Part shown: in pieces, positions 1 to 6,491 of the stretch | Layout of the letters: each line of letters opens with the position of its first letter | Numbering within the stretch: the first letter of the stretch is position 1 | Source: Myxococcales bacterium | Lineage (GTDB): Bacteria; Myxococcota_A; Bradymonadia; Bradymonadales; Bradymonadaceae | Assembly: GCA_007120915.1 (NCBI GenBank) | Contig: SKMT01000473.1 | Span: 1-9,396, forward strand | Length of the DNA: 9,396 nucleotides | Direction of reading: 5' to 3' | Program-made: the position numbers and the translations under genes | Notes under the pieces: generated by a model | The model's database searches: none | Told to the model about the DNA's origin: nothing | The model's input: the letters and a program-made list of their open reading frames with translations, nothing else

Positions 1-1
1 C

Positions 2-274
2 ATTGGCGAATTTTCATTGCACTTCCTGAGAGACAAGCAGCAGAACGAGGTCGATTTCGTCCTCGTTCGAGACGGCGAGCCCTGGGTGTTGATCGAAGTA
101 AAGTCCTCGGCGAGTAGGTCGCTGTCCAGCTCCCTGTTTCGATTCCGCGATCAGCTCGATCCTGTTCACGTCTTCCAGGTTGCAATGGATGCGGACTATG
201 TCGATCGAAACTGCTTCGAGTTAGACGAGCCCACGATTGTCCCGGCGCGAACCTTGTTGAGCCAACTGGTGTGA
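2..274 (+). CDS. C-terminal fragment of a DUF4143-type ATP-binding protein (5' end outside window)
   Basis: Only the last 90 residues are visible. The frame is open to the left edge, so the true start lies outside the window; the TTG at 17 is internal and not a convincing start. The residues FLRDKQQNEVDFVL followed by WVLIEVKSS match the C-terminal part of DUF4143 in AAA_14/DUF4143 ATPases. There a nuclease-like E-V-D-F...E-V-K core sits near the end of a protein usually about 380-450 residues long. The P-loop ATPase part is not visible. The biological role of this widespread family is poorly defined, and many members look like selfish or defence-associated ATPases. The family call rests on a short stretch but the motif is characteristic. 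The fragment ends normally at TGA, and no terminator with a T-run follows. Confidence 0.75.
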   Translation: MGEFSLHFLRDKQQNEVDFVLVRDGEPWVLIEVKSSASRSLSSSLFRFRDQLDPVHVFQVAMDADYVDRNCFELDEPTIVPARTLLSQLV

Positions 275-313
275 GAGAACCGGAGTGCCCGGTCGCAGAC
301 CTGCGAGGCGGCG

Positions 314-341
314 ATGTGTAAGCAACAGGAGAGTTGGGGAT
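314..341 (+). repeat. Left arm of a 28-bp imperfect inverted repeat
   Basis: The arm begins atgtgtaagcaacaggaga. It matches the reverse complement of 817-844 at 23 of 28 positions by my hand alignment, including an unbroken 12-base run at the outer end. A second copy of the core gtgtaagca lies at 359-367 in the same orientation. Repeated cores at the ends resemble the multiple terminal repeats of some insertion-sequence families, such as IS21. That family assignment is inference only. Confidence 0.6.
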
Positions 342-565
342 GCTGAAGATGAGGAGAGGTGTAAGCAGCGAACGAAATTGGAGCCGATGACATCCCCAGG
401 CCACGCGAGGAGCATCGCGACGTAGCGTGGCTGTCATCGCAGTGCCGGGCGACCATTCGATTCGCACCGTGTCAGTCTCGATCTGCCGGGGGCCGCGGAT
501 ATACCTCGTGCCCGACAGGTCGGCTGCGAAGACCCGTGCTGGGGGATGGAAATGGGAAGGGGATG

Positions 566-614
566 ACGGCGGGCTAGCCCCGCCCTTGCGTGTCCCGCGG
601 GTCAAGCCCGCCGT
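566..614. other. GC-rich hairpin cluster with alternative pairings
   Basis: The arm acggcgggct (566-575) is a perfect reverse complement of agcccgccgt (605-614), leaving a 29-nt loop. A competing local hairpin pairs ggcggg (568-573) with cccgcc (579-584) around a 5-nt loop. The segment also holds the perfect palindromes gggctagccc (571-580) and cccgcggg (594-601). The left arm can pair in two mutually exclusive ways. There is no T-run, so it is not a standard intrinsic terminator. A REP-like repetitive extragenic palindrome or a folded-RNA remnant is possible. Confidence 0.5.
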
Positions 615-722
615 ACACGAGAAAGGTTGGAGGGTATCGCAATCTAGCTGTTCAAAGCGGTTCACCTGCGGCGCAAGGCACGCAGGGCTCTGAAAACCAA
701 CAAACATAACTCTCTCGGCAGA

Positions 723-755
723 TTAATCGTCGTGGGACATCATGAACTTGGTCAT
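723..755 (-). CDS. Ten-codon micro-ORF (MTKFMMSHDD) with a strong ribosome binding site, possibly a gene relict
   Basis: On the minus strand an ATG at 755-753 is followed by ten codons and TAA. Upstream, AAGGAG lies at 767-762 with exactly 6 nt before the ATG, the best Shine-Dalgarno/start arrangement in this gene-free region. The peptide is too short to assign. It could be the 5' relict of a truncated gene, a leader peptide, or chance. The Shine-Dalgarno lies within a small possible stem (gactc/gagtc, 760-764 with 772-776 on the plus strand), so access to it could be modulated, but the stem is only 5 bp. Nothing immediately downstream on the minus strand looks like a gene that it could lead. 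Confidence 0.3.
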   Translation of the reverse strand: MTKFMMSHDD

Positions 756-816
756 ATGGGACTCCTTCACTGAGTCTCCAGTCTTATCGGCAATATTAAA
801 TCTCCCAATCCCCCTA

Positions 817-844
817 ATCTCCCTATCTCCTTTTGCTTACACAT
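817..844 (-). repeat. Right arm of the 28-bp imperfect inverted repeat
   Basis: Read on the minus strand from 844, it begins atgtgtaagcaaaaggaga and pairs with 314-341 (23 of 28 identical). It overlaps the inner copy of the tandem repeat at 831-850. Together the arms enclose about 475 bp. I saw no clear target-site duplication outside the arms. Confidence 0.6.
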
Positions 845-869
845 GCTGATTTTTGCTTACACATGCTGA
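831..869. repeat. 20-bp tandem direct repeat, nearly two copies
   Basis: The 19-base unit ttttgcttacacatgctga occurs at 831-849 and again, identical, at 851-869, with one base between (period 20). Its reverse complement contains tgtgtaagcaa, the same word found in plus orientation at 315-325. The right end of the gene-free region thus carries two inverted copies of the left-end word. The repeat lies 12 bp beyond the nhaC stop codon and is not part of that gene. The copies have not diverged, which suggests recent duplication or selection as binding sites. Confidence 0.85.
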
Positions 870-881
870 GCTGAGCAATAA

Positions 882-2879
882 CTACGAAACCTCTCGCCCG
901 AACACTCGCAGAATCAGCCCCAGCCCCAGAATCCCCAGCGGCAGCGCCAGCCAGGGCGACAGCCCGAAGGCCACGCCGATGTAGCCGAATCCGGCGGCCA
1001 GGATCATCGCCACCGTCGCGTAGGGTGCCTGGGTGCGCACGTGGTCGACGTGGTCGCTGCCGGCGGCGATGGAGCTGAGGATGGTAGTGTCCGAGATCGG
1101 CGAGCAGTGGTCGCCGTAGATTGCACCGTCGAGCACGGCGGCGAAACAGAGCATCAGCACCAACATGGCGTGGGGTGAGCCGTCGCCCAGTTGGAAGGCC
1201 AGCGGGATCATCGTCGGCAACAGGATCCCCATCGCGCCCCAGCTTGTGCCGGTGGCGAAAGCGACGGCTGCGGCAACCAGGAACGTGATCAGCGGCAGCA
1301 TCGCCAGCGTGATAAGCCCCTCGACGGTACCGACCAGATAGATGCTGGTGCCCAGGTCGTCGCAGACCGACCGGATCGCCCAGGCGAGCACCAGAATGGC
1401 GACGGCCATCCACATCGAGGGGATCGTTTTGAGCCACGCCTTCAGTGCTTCGATGGGATTGAGCAGCCGCTGGCCCACAGCCAATGCCACGGCGACGACA
1501 CTTCCCACCACGGCGGCCCAGAACAGAACCATCGCCGAGTCGGCGTCGGAGAACGCGTCTTGCCATGCCTGCCAGGAGACCAGATCGACCGCCACGATGC
1601 CGTCGGGGCTGCCGGACCAGAAGACCCCGCCCATCGTCGCGGCGATGACCACGCCGATGGGAACGGCGGCGTTGTACCAACGGGGGGCCACCCCCGGTTT
1701 CGGTCCGATTTCCAGAAAGGATTTGCTCGTGAGCGGAACCGACCCATCGGCGATCACCTTGCCCTCCGTCGCCGCGCGTTTTTCGGCGCGGAGCATGGGC
1801 CCGAAGTCCCGCGACTGGAAGACGTTCCACAACACCAGAGCCAGCGCGAAGATGCAGTAAAACCGAAAGGGGATGATCCCCAGAAAGATCTCGTAGCCGC
1901 TCATGTCGAGGTGAAGCTGGTTGGCCAACTCCTCGAACAGACCCACCTCGTAGCCGATCCAGGTGGAGATGATGGCCAGCCCGGCGATGGGCGCGGCGGT
2001 GGAGTCGACGATGTAGGCCAGTTTCTCGCGGCTGATCTTCTTTTCGTCGCTGACGGGGCGCATGGTGGTGCCGACGACGATGGTGTTCGCGTAGTCGTCG
2101 AAGAACATCACGAAGCCCATCAGCGCCGTGGCAATCCGCGTGGAACGCGCCGATTCCGCGATGTCGGAGATCAGCTCGAGTACTCCCGCCATCCCGCCCA
2201 TGCGAATGATGACGTGGACCATGCCCACCAGCCCGAAGGTAAAGCCGATGATGTAGAGGTTGAACGGGCTGGTCAGATTGGAGACGAGATAGTCGCCGGC
2301 CTGCACGGTGCCGTCGACAGGGGCGTAGTCCGCGAAGATCACGGCGCCAAACCAGACGGCGGCGGCCATGGCGATGAGGATTTTTCGAAAGAAGAGCGCC
2401 GCGAGAATCGCGATCAAGGGAGGCAGAATGGACGTCCAGTCCCCGACGCGTTGGGCGCCTTCGGTGTGGGCCAACTCGGTGCCGTCTGCTGACGACAGAC
2501 TAACCTCCAGGTGCAGATCTCCCGAATCGAGCAGGGTGGTGTGAAACTCCAGAAGCGGGGCTTCCGGAGAGTCTGTAGCCTCCAGCCCGGCAACCTGAGA
2601 CGCCTCCTGCCAGACCACCGATTCGAGTTGATCGGTGCCGTGATGGCCAACGCGCACTTCCTTTGCGGAGCCGATCACTTCGTCGAGTTCGTCGCTAATT
2701 TCGCCGATCTGGGCGCGGACCAACTGCTGGGCGGTGATTTGCTGGGCGGCCTGCGGGTCGGGCTCGGTCATCGGCAGCACGACGGCCACGACCACAACGG
2801 TGATGATCAGGCCCAGAACCCGCCATTTGTGATCGGCGAGCGTCTGCAGCAATGCGTTGTCGTCAGAAGGGGACGTCAT
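882..2879 (-). CDS. nhaC: NhaC-family Na+/H+ antiporter with an extracytoplasmic N-terminal insert
   Basis: A 665-residue inner-membrane antiporter expected to exchange Na+ for H+ for pH and salt homeostasis. The signature FFDDYANTIVVGTTMRP is at 259-275, followed by DSTAAPIAG (292-300), STWIGYE (305-311), ATGTSWGAM (542-550) and GDHCSPISDTT (589-599), all hallmarks of the NhaC family. The first membrane segment is at about 20-36. Residues 37-147 are hydrophilic and probably extracytoplasmic, before the canonical WTSILPPLIAILAAL segment at 148-162. The frame stays open upstream to 3227, but that extension is low-complexity, lacks membrane character and overlaps the divergent methyltransferase gene, so I chose ATG 2879. 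No strong ribosome binding site precedes it, so the start is moderately certain. The gene is divergent from the methyltransferase across about 248 bp. No intrinsic terminator is visible at its 3' side. Confidence 0.9.
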   Translation of the reverse strand: MTSPSDDNALLQTLADHKWRVLGLIITVVVVAVVLPMTEPDPQAAQQITAQQLVRAQIGEISDELDEVIGSAKEVRVGHHGTDQLESVVWQEASQVAGLEATDSPEAPLLEFHTTLLDSGDLHLEVSLSSADGTELAHTEGAQRVGDWTSILPPLIAILAALFFRKILIAMAAAVWFGAVIFADYAPVDGTVQAGDYLVSNLTSPFNLYIIGFTFGLVGMVHVIIRMGGMAGVLELISDIAESARSTRIATALMGFVMFFDDYANTIVVGTTMRPVSDEKKISREKLAYIVDSTAAPIAGLAIISTWIGYEVGLFEELANQLHLDMSGYEIFLGIIPFRFYCIFALALVLWNVFQSRDFGPMLRAEKRAATEGKVIADGSVPLTSKSFLEIGPKPGVAPRWYNAAVPIGVVIAATMGGVFWSGSPDGIVAVDLVSWQAWQDAFSDADSAMVLFWAAVVGSVVAVALAVGQRLLNPIEALKAWLKTIPSMWMAVAILVLAWAIRSVCDDLGTSIYLVGTVEGLITLAMLPLITFLVAAAVAFATGTSWGAMGILLPTMIPLAFQLGDGSPHAMLVLMLCFAAVLDGAIYGDHCSPISDTTILSSIAAGSDHVDHVRTQAPYATVAMILAAGFGYIGVAFGLSPWLALPLGILGLGLILRVFGREVS

Positions 2880-3127
2880 CGCGAGATCGGATCGTCGGCG
2901 CAGGTTCTGACCCCCGGGCCTCTGAAGGCCGCTCGGGCAGACGGGCAGGGGGAGTGTCAGGGGGCACAGTATGACAATTGACCGGCGAGGTCGACGAAGC
3001 TCGACGGGATTGGTGTTGGCCCGGCTTCTGATTCGTAGCGCGTAGCGAGATGACGGCGCCGATTTCGTCATCGTCGAAGGATGTCGATATTCGGTCTCGA
3101 CGTGGAGCCGAACTGATCGGAGTCGAA

Positions 3128-3742
3128 ATGGCGCAGGGCAGCAACTTTTGGGATCGAAAGTACAGAACGCCCAGTTTTGTGTATGGCCGGCAGCCCAACC
3201 GGTTTCTCGTCGACGTCGCACCGGCACTTCTCGGCTCCGGAGCCCGGGTGTTGAGCCTCGGCGAGGGAGAGGGCCGAAATGCAGTGTGGATGGCGCGGCA
3301 GGGCTGGTCGGTCACGGCCGTCGATTATTCACGGGAGGCGCTCGCGAAGCTGGACGAGTTCGCGCGCCGGTGCGGGGTGGAGATCGAAATTCACCGTGCC
3401 GATGCGGTGCAGTTCGACGCCGGTGCCGAACGCTGGGATTCCGTTGTGCTGTTGCACATCCACCTTGCGCCCGAGCGGCGTCGTAGACTCCACGAAAAGG
3501 TTGTGCGGGCGCTTCGCCCCGGCGGGGTATTGCTGCTGGAGATGTTGCGCTGTGAACAGCAGGCACAGCCGACGGGAGGCCCCGAACGCCGCGAGTTGTT
3601 GTACACCGCCGATGAGCTGCAGCGGGACTTCGGTACGCTTCATATCTGCCGTCTTGTCGAGGAGGACTGGTCTATCGACGCCGGAGAACACCAGGGGATG
3701 ACCAGTGTGGTCAATCTGGTTGCCACAAAAGAGTGGGGATAG
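3128..3742 (+). CDS. Class I SAM-dependent methyltransferase
   Basis: A 204-residue soluble protein with a Rossmann-like methyltransferase fold. It begins with a FWDRKY...YGRQPNRFL segment (7-27), typical of small TehB/Methyltransf_25-like enzymes. Motif I is VLSLGEGEGRNA (41-52), with the acidic ribose-binding residue in VTAVDYS (62-68). A later D-S-V-V-L-L-H-I-H strand is at 104-112, and the post-strand PGG turn is at 131-133 before VLLLEML. The GEGEGRNA form of motif I marks a common bacterial subgroup whose substrate is generally unknown; a small molecule is likelier than nucleic acid. The frame extends upstream to 3050, but GGAG at 3119-3122, 5 nt before ATG 3128, together with the conserved N-terminus, decides the start. 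It is divergent from nhaC, and the next gene follows after 111 bp in the same direction. Confidence 0.85.
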   Translation: MAQGSNFWDRKYRTPSFVYGRQPNRFLVDVAPALLGSGARVLSLGEGEGRNAVWMARQGWSVTAVDYSREALAKLDEFARRCGVEIEIHRADAVQFDAGAERWDSVVLLHIHLAPERRRRLHEKVVRALRPGGVLLLEMLRCEQQAQPTGGPERRELLYTADELQRDFGTLHICRLVEEDWSIDAGEHQGMTSVVNLVATKEWG

Positions 3743-3775
3743 GCGTAGCTCGGTTCATCACGGAGGTATTCGGTG

Positions 3776-3804
3776 TTGTCTGGCGGCCCAATGCGCCGTA
3801 TCAA
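3776..3804 (+). promoter_or_regulatory. Candidate sigma-70-like promoter for the lipoprotein gene
   Basis: TTGTCT at 3776-3781 and TATCAA at 3799-3804 are separated by 17 bp. Each hexamer matches the consensus at 4 of 6 positions. Transcription would start about 40 nt upstream of the lipoprotein ATG at 3854. The match is weak, but position and spacing are good. Local sequence alone cannot prove it, especially in a GC-rich genome. Confidence 0.3.
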
Positions 3805-3853
3805 TGTCGAAGTTATGTCATCACCACTGTCTGTATTCGACGGAGCTGCACCG

Positions 3854-5029
3854 ATGCGCCTGTCAGACAAAGCGATAATCTGCGGACTTGTTGCCGGAAT
3901 CGCACTTGTGGGCTGCGACAGCGACACGCCGACGGCCTCGCAGACCGATGAACAGGCGGTCGCACAAGAGTCCGTCGCCGTAGAAGCTGAACCGGACGAG
4001 GTCGGTCAGGACGAGCCGGCTGATGGAAACGAGCCACCGTCGCAGCACGACGACGATGAGAAGACTGCGGCGCCTCGCCTGGTGGTCGAGCAAGAGGACG
4101 AACAGCCGTTGTCAGCGTCGGAGTACTTTTCGTTCGTGCTCTCTGAGGGGGGCCACCAGTTTGTGGTGCTCGAAACGAGTGCGCCCCGCGACCTGAAGAT
4201 CGACGAGCTGGAACGGATTTCCGATAGTTCCACAACGGCGGCGTTAAAACCGGAGGCGATGGAGGAGACATGGGAACGGCTTCAAGGACACAGCTTTGAT
4301 CTGTACGACGCTGAGCAGATGGCCTGTCGGGCCACTGTTACCGACGTGTTGGCGCTGTCCCGGGATCACGGAAATGCCTATGAGTCGGCGGGATTAACGC
4401 AACCTTCGGCGGAGAAGATCTGGAGGCTCGGAAGTCGGTCGGTCGTCGCCGTTGTCGAACCGCAAGACGGAACAGACTGTGCTGATGCATTCTGGGCGCG
4501 GGGGGCCAACGCCTCAACGCCGGTGTTCTGGGATACATTCGAGCTGAGTGAGGAACAAAAGTCTGCGGTGACCCGTGCCCTCCGAGAAGCACCGGTCTAC
4601 GAGGAGTTGGGAACCGATAGACAGTGGCATATCGAACAGCACGGCGAAGAACATGCCAGAGAAGACCCCTGGCTGAACATGGAGTTTGCCGGCTTTCGTC
4701 ATCCCACAACCGACCAGGAAATGGTGTTTGTTAACACGATGGAAACCTGGATTGATCCAGGAGGGGGTGGATACAACCCCGGAGGAGATAGCTGGTCGAT
4801 ATTCGTGATCGAGTCGGACGGGACCGTTCGCATCCATCATCCGGAAAGTGCAAGAGCCTATCGGACGCTCAAGCCCACGGTGGCGGTGGAACTCGACAAG
4901 GGAGACGAACCGGTATTCGTAAGTGATCGTGATCAGCGGACCCGGGCGGATCGAGAAGTTGTTGAGGTCAAAGACGGAAGCTACGACCTCGTGGATAGTA
5001 CCCCGCTGGCCCTGCCACCGGATAATTAA
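3854..5029 (+). CDS. Unrecognised acidic lipoprotein
   Basis: A 391-residue protein with a lipoprotein signal peptide: MRLSDK, a hydrophobic stretch (7-20) and lipobox LVGC, with the lipidated Cys at 21. GGAG at 3842-3845, 8 nt upstream, supports ATG 3854. An in-frame GTG at 3773 would bury the signal peptide. Residues 22-85 form a Glu/Asp/Pro/Gln-rich linker, presumably unstructured, that tethers the folded part to the membrane. The body (about 88-380) is mixed alpha/beta-like, with cysteines at 158 and 209 that could form a disulfide, an FWDTFELSEEQK segment (225-236), and a Gly-rich loop DPGGGGYNPGGDSW (301-314) before a strand-turn-strand section. I recognise no domain. Asp follows the Cys, which in E. 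coli would favour inner-membrane retention; that rule may not hold here. The stop codon coincides with the edge of a palindromic element. Confidence 0.8.
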   Translation: MRLSDKAIICGLVAGIALVGCDSDTPTASQTDEQAVAQESVAVEAEPDEVGQDEPADGNEPPSQHDDDEKTAAPRLVVEQEDEQPLSASEYFSFVLSEGGHQFVVLETSAPRDLKIDELERISDSSTTAALKPEAMEETWERLQGHSFDLYDAEQMACRATVTDVLALSRDHGNAYESAGLTQPSAEKIWRLGSRSVVAVVEPQDGTDCADAFWARGANASTPVFWDTFELSEEQKSAVTRALREAPVYEELGTDRQWHIEQHGEEHAREDPWLNMEFAGFRHPTTDQEMVFVNTMETWIDPGGGGYNPGGDSWSIFVIESDGTVRIHHPESARAYRTLKPTVAVELDKGDEPVFVSDRDQRTRADREVVEVKDGSYDLVDSTPLALPPDN

Positions 5030-5204
5030 CCCGGATTATTCATGAGATTCGTCGCGAGACACAGCAGGGCGTACGCTCACTGGATGATGACGACCGACGC
5101 AATGCCTCGCATTGTGGAGGGAGAGCGACCACCGGGAGTGTTTCAGCACCAGTGAGCGTGAGCATCTGCGAAGTCGTAGCAGAATCCTCATGAATAATCC
5201 GGGT
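5029..5204. mobile_element. 176-bp MITE-like palindromic element with TA-flanked terminal inverted repeats
   Basis: The 20-base arm taacccggattattcatgag at 5027-5046 is an exact reverse complement of 5187-5206. The arms remain partly complementary inward, with a second perfect block, acgctcactgg (5073-5083) against ccagtgagcgt (5149-5159), leaving a 65-nt apex. The apex holds a small hairpin, caatgc-ctc-gcattg (5100-5114). Read as a transposable element, the termini are ACCCGG...CCGGGT flanked on both sides by TA (5027-5028 and 5205-5206). That would fit the TA target duplication of IS630/Tc1-mariner-type elements, although the palindrome makes the TA flanks symmetric anyway. No coding capacity is present. 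It separates two convergent genes, so a role as a bidirectional RNA hairpin is an alternative, but there is no T-run. Confidence 0.65.
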
Positions 5205-5273
5205 TAGGTCCGGAGTGGAAACCGACCAGACTAACGGTCACGGCTCAAATGAGAAGAGCAGGAGTGGGAATGT

Positions 5274-6305
5274 TTAGTCGTCGGACTGCGGCCGTTCCTC
5301 CCGGCCGTCGATATGCACGGCGAACCGCCCGGCGTCACGGGGGTGTGTCGGCGCGGCTTCGTCCCAGGGCCATCCGCCGAAGCGGGTCTTCTGGTAGTCG
5401 AGCATCGCCTCGCGGATCTCGCCGGGGTAGTTCATCACGAAGGGGCCTTGCTGGGCGACCGGTTCGTCGAGGGGCTTGCCCTGCAACAGCAGGATTTCCG
5501 TGGGTTCGGCGCCGTTGATCAGTTCGATGGGCTCGGTGGGTTCGACCTGTACGCGTCGGTCGTTGGGGATTTGTTGGCCGGCGGCGGTGACACCATCGCC
5601 CTCGAAGACGTACAGCGAACGGTTCACCCCCTCCGGGGCTTCGGGGACGGTCCAGGTGGCGCCGGGATCGAGTTGCAACGTCCAGATCGCGACGTGGTGT
5701 TCCGGGTCATTCGCCCAGGATTTCGGCGGCGGTTCGGGCGGGGTCAGCCCGTCGTAGCCGCCGGCGACGACGGTCAGTGTCGTCTCGTTGCCGTCGTCGT
5801 CGACGAAGCTCTTCTGTGGAACCTCGTCGCTCCAGAACATCGCGAAGTGGGGGTCGACCAGTTTGTCGTCGGCGGGAAGGTTCAGCCAGATCTGAAACAA
5901 CTCCGTGGTGTTGGGCCGGTCGCGGTGGATCAGCGGAAACATCTCGGAGTGTACGATGCCCCCGCCGGCGGTCATCCACTGCACGTCGCCCTCCCCGAAA
6001 CGGGCCTTCGCGCCGAGCGAGTCGGTATGGTCGATGAACCCCTGTCGCGCCAGGGTGACGGTTTCAAATCCCCGGTGTGGATGCTGGGGAAAGCCCGGCA
6101 CCTTTTTGCCGTGGTACATGCTCCAGCCGTCTTTGCCGGTGAAGTCATTGCCCAGCGGCCGCCCCTTCAGAAGTTCAGGATCCGGGCCCATCTCGTCGTT
6201 GCCCTCGGGGAACCGGTCCAGGTGGTGGACGCAGAACAGAAAGGGGTCGGAGGTGGTCCAGGGTGGGGCTCCCAGCGGCGAAATATCGATGATGGCGTCG
6301 CTCAT
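5274..6305 (-). CDS. Pirin family protein (bicupin)
   Basis: A 343-residue cytosolic bicupin. The N-terminal cupin has the pirin signature HPHRGFETVT (75-84), followed by GDVQWMTAGGGIVHSEM (106-122). H75, H77, H119 and E121 correspond to the four metal ligands of pirins (H56, H58, H101 and E103 in human pirin). The C-terminal cupin (about 200-320) ends with PFVMNYPGEIREA. Known pirins bind iron, and some have quercetin 2,3-dioxygenase activity; others act as redox-sensitive regulators, so the substrate here is unknown. It is somewhat longer than the usual 230-300 residues because of loops and a Pro/Asp-rich tail. A GAGGAG sequence just upstream of ATG 6305 (6309-6314 on the complement) is closer than ideal but supports the start. 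The gene is divergent from the SDR gene across 186 bp, so regulation may be shared. Confidence 0.93.
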   Translation of the reverse strand: MSDAIIDISPLGAPPWTTSDPFLFCVHHLDRFPEGNDEMGPDPELLKGRPLGNDFTGKDGWSMYHGKKVPGFPQHPHRGFETVTLARQGFIDHTDSLGAKARFGEGDVQWMTAGGGIVHSEMFPLIHRDRPNTTELFQIWLNLPADDKLVDPHFAMFWSDEVPQKSFVDDDGNETTLTVVAGGYDGLTPPEPPPKSWANDPEHHVAIWTLQLDPGATWTVPEAPEGVNRSLYVFEGDGVTAAGQQIPNDRRVQVEPTEPIELINGAEPTEILLLQGKPLDEPVAQQGPFVMNYPGEIREAMLDYQKTRFGGWPWDEAAPTHPRDAGRFAVHIDGREERPQSDD

Positions 6306-6491
6306 GGTCTCCTCGGAGGTTTTGGCGGAGGGGGATAAGTTCGACCTTTGCGTGGGTGCTCATACCGAAACTGACGGTGACTGTCATGGCCACCAAAGCC
6401 CGCCGGGCATTGATCAGCGCCGGCGTCGGTGACACTTTGTCGCTGTGCAGTGGACTGCAATGGATTCGATTTTCTTAGAGGAGGAACGACG

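Larger units (their letters stand above)
275..881. other. 607-bp stretch with no convincing ordinary gene, bounded internally by inverted repeats
   Basis: No reading frame here looks like a protein. The longest candidates (427-693 + and 196-456 -) have no family resemblance, no good ribosome binding site and a composition like translated non-coding DNA. The stretch holds an inverted repeat pair (314-341 and 817-844), a 20-bp tandem repeat (831-869), a GC-rich hairpin cluster (566-614), a pyrimidine-rich tract on the plus strand at about 802-831, and a ten-codon micro-ORF on the minus strand (723-755). It is noticeably more AT-rich from about 690 to 880 than the flanking genes. The most economical reading is a decayed or non-autonomous mobile element between the ATPase gene and the nhaC gene. 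No transposase remnant is recognisable. Confidence 0.6.

Noticed and set aside
427..693. 88-codon plus-strand frame in the gene-free region
   Set aside because: It has no ribosome binding site and no family resemblance, and it passes through the hairpin cluster. Its composition is that of random translation.
823..1830. 335-codon open frame on the minus strand overlapping nhaC in another frame
   Set aside because: It is a shadow of nhaC with an Arg/Gly-rich translation. It also runs through the tandem repeat, with no start signal.
1191..2492. 433-codon open frame on the plus strand opposite nhaC
   Set aside because: It is exactly antisense to a well-supported antiporter. The translation is rich in Asp, Gly, His and Arg with no domain, as expected from the complement of GC-biased codons.
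2950..3010. Possible promoter hexamers (ttgacc at 2978; catact-like on the minus strand) between nhaC and the methyltransferase gene
   Set aside because: No partner hexamer lies at 16-18 bp spacing on either strand, so I do not call a promoter, although one must lie somewhere in this divergent region.
2880..3227. 116-residue N-terminal extension of the nhaC frame
   Set aside because: It overlaps the start of the divergent methyltransferase gene and looks like translated intergenic DNA. The predicted first membrane segment follows naturally from ATG 2879.
5313..6338. 341-codon plus-strand frame opposite the pirin gene
   Set aside because: It is antisense to a clear pirin carrying all four metal-ligand residues. 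The translation is Gly/Val-rich without motifs.
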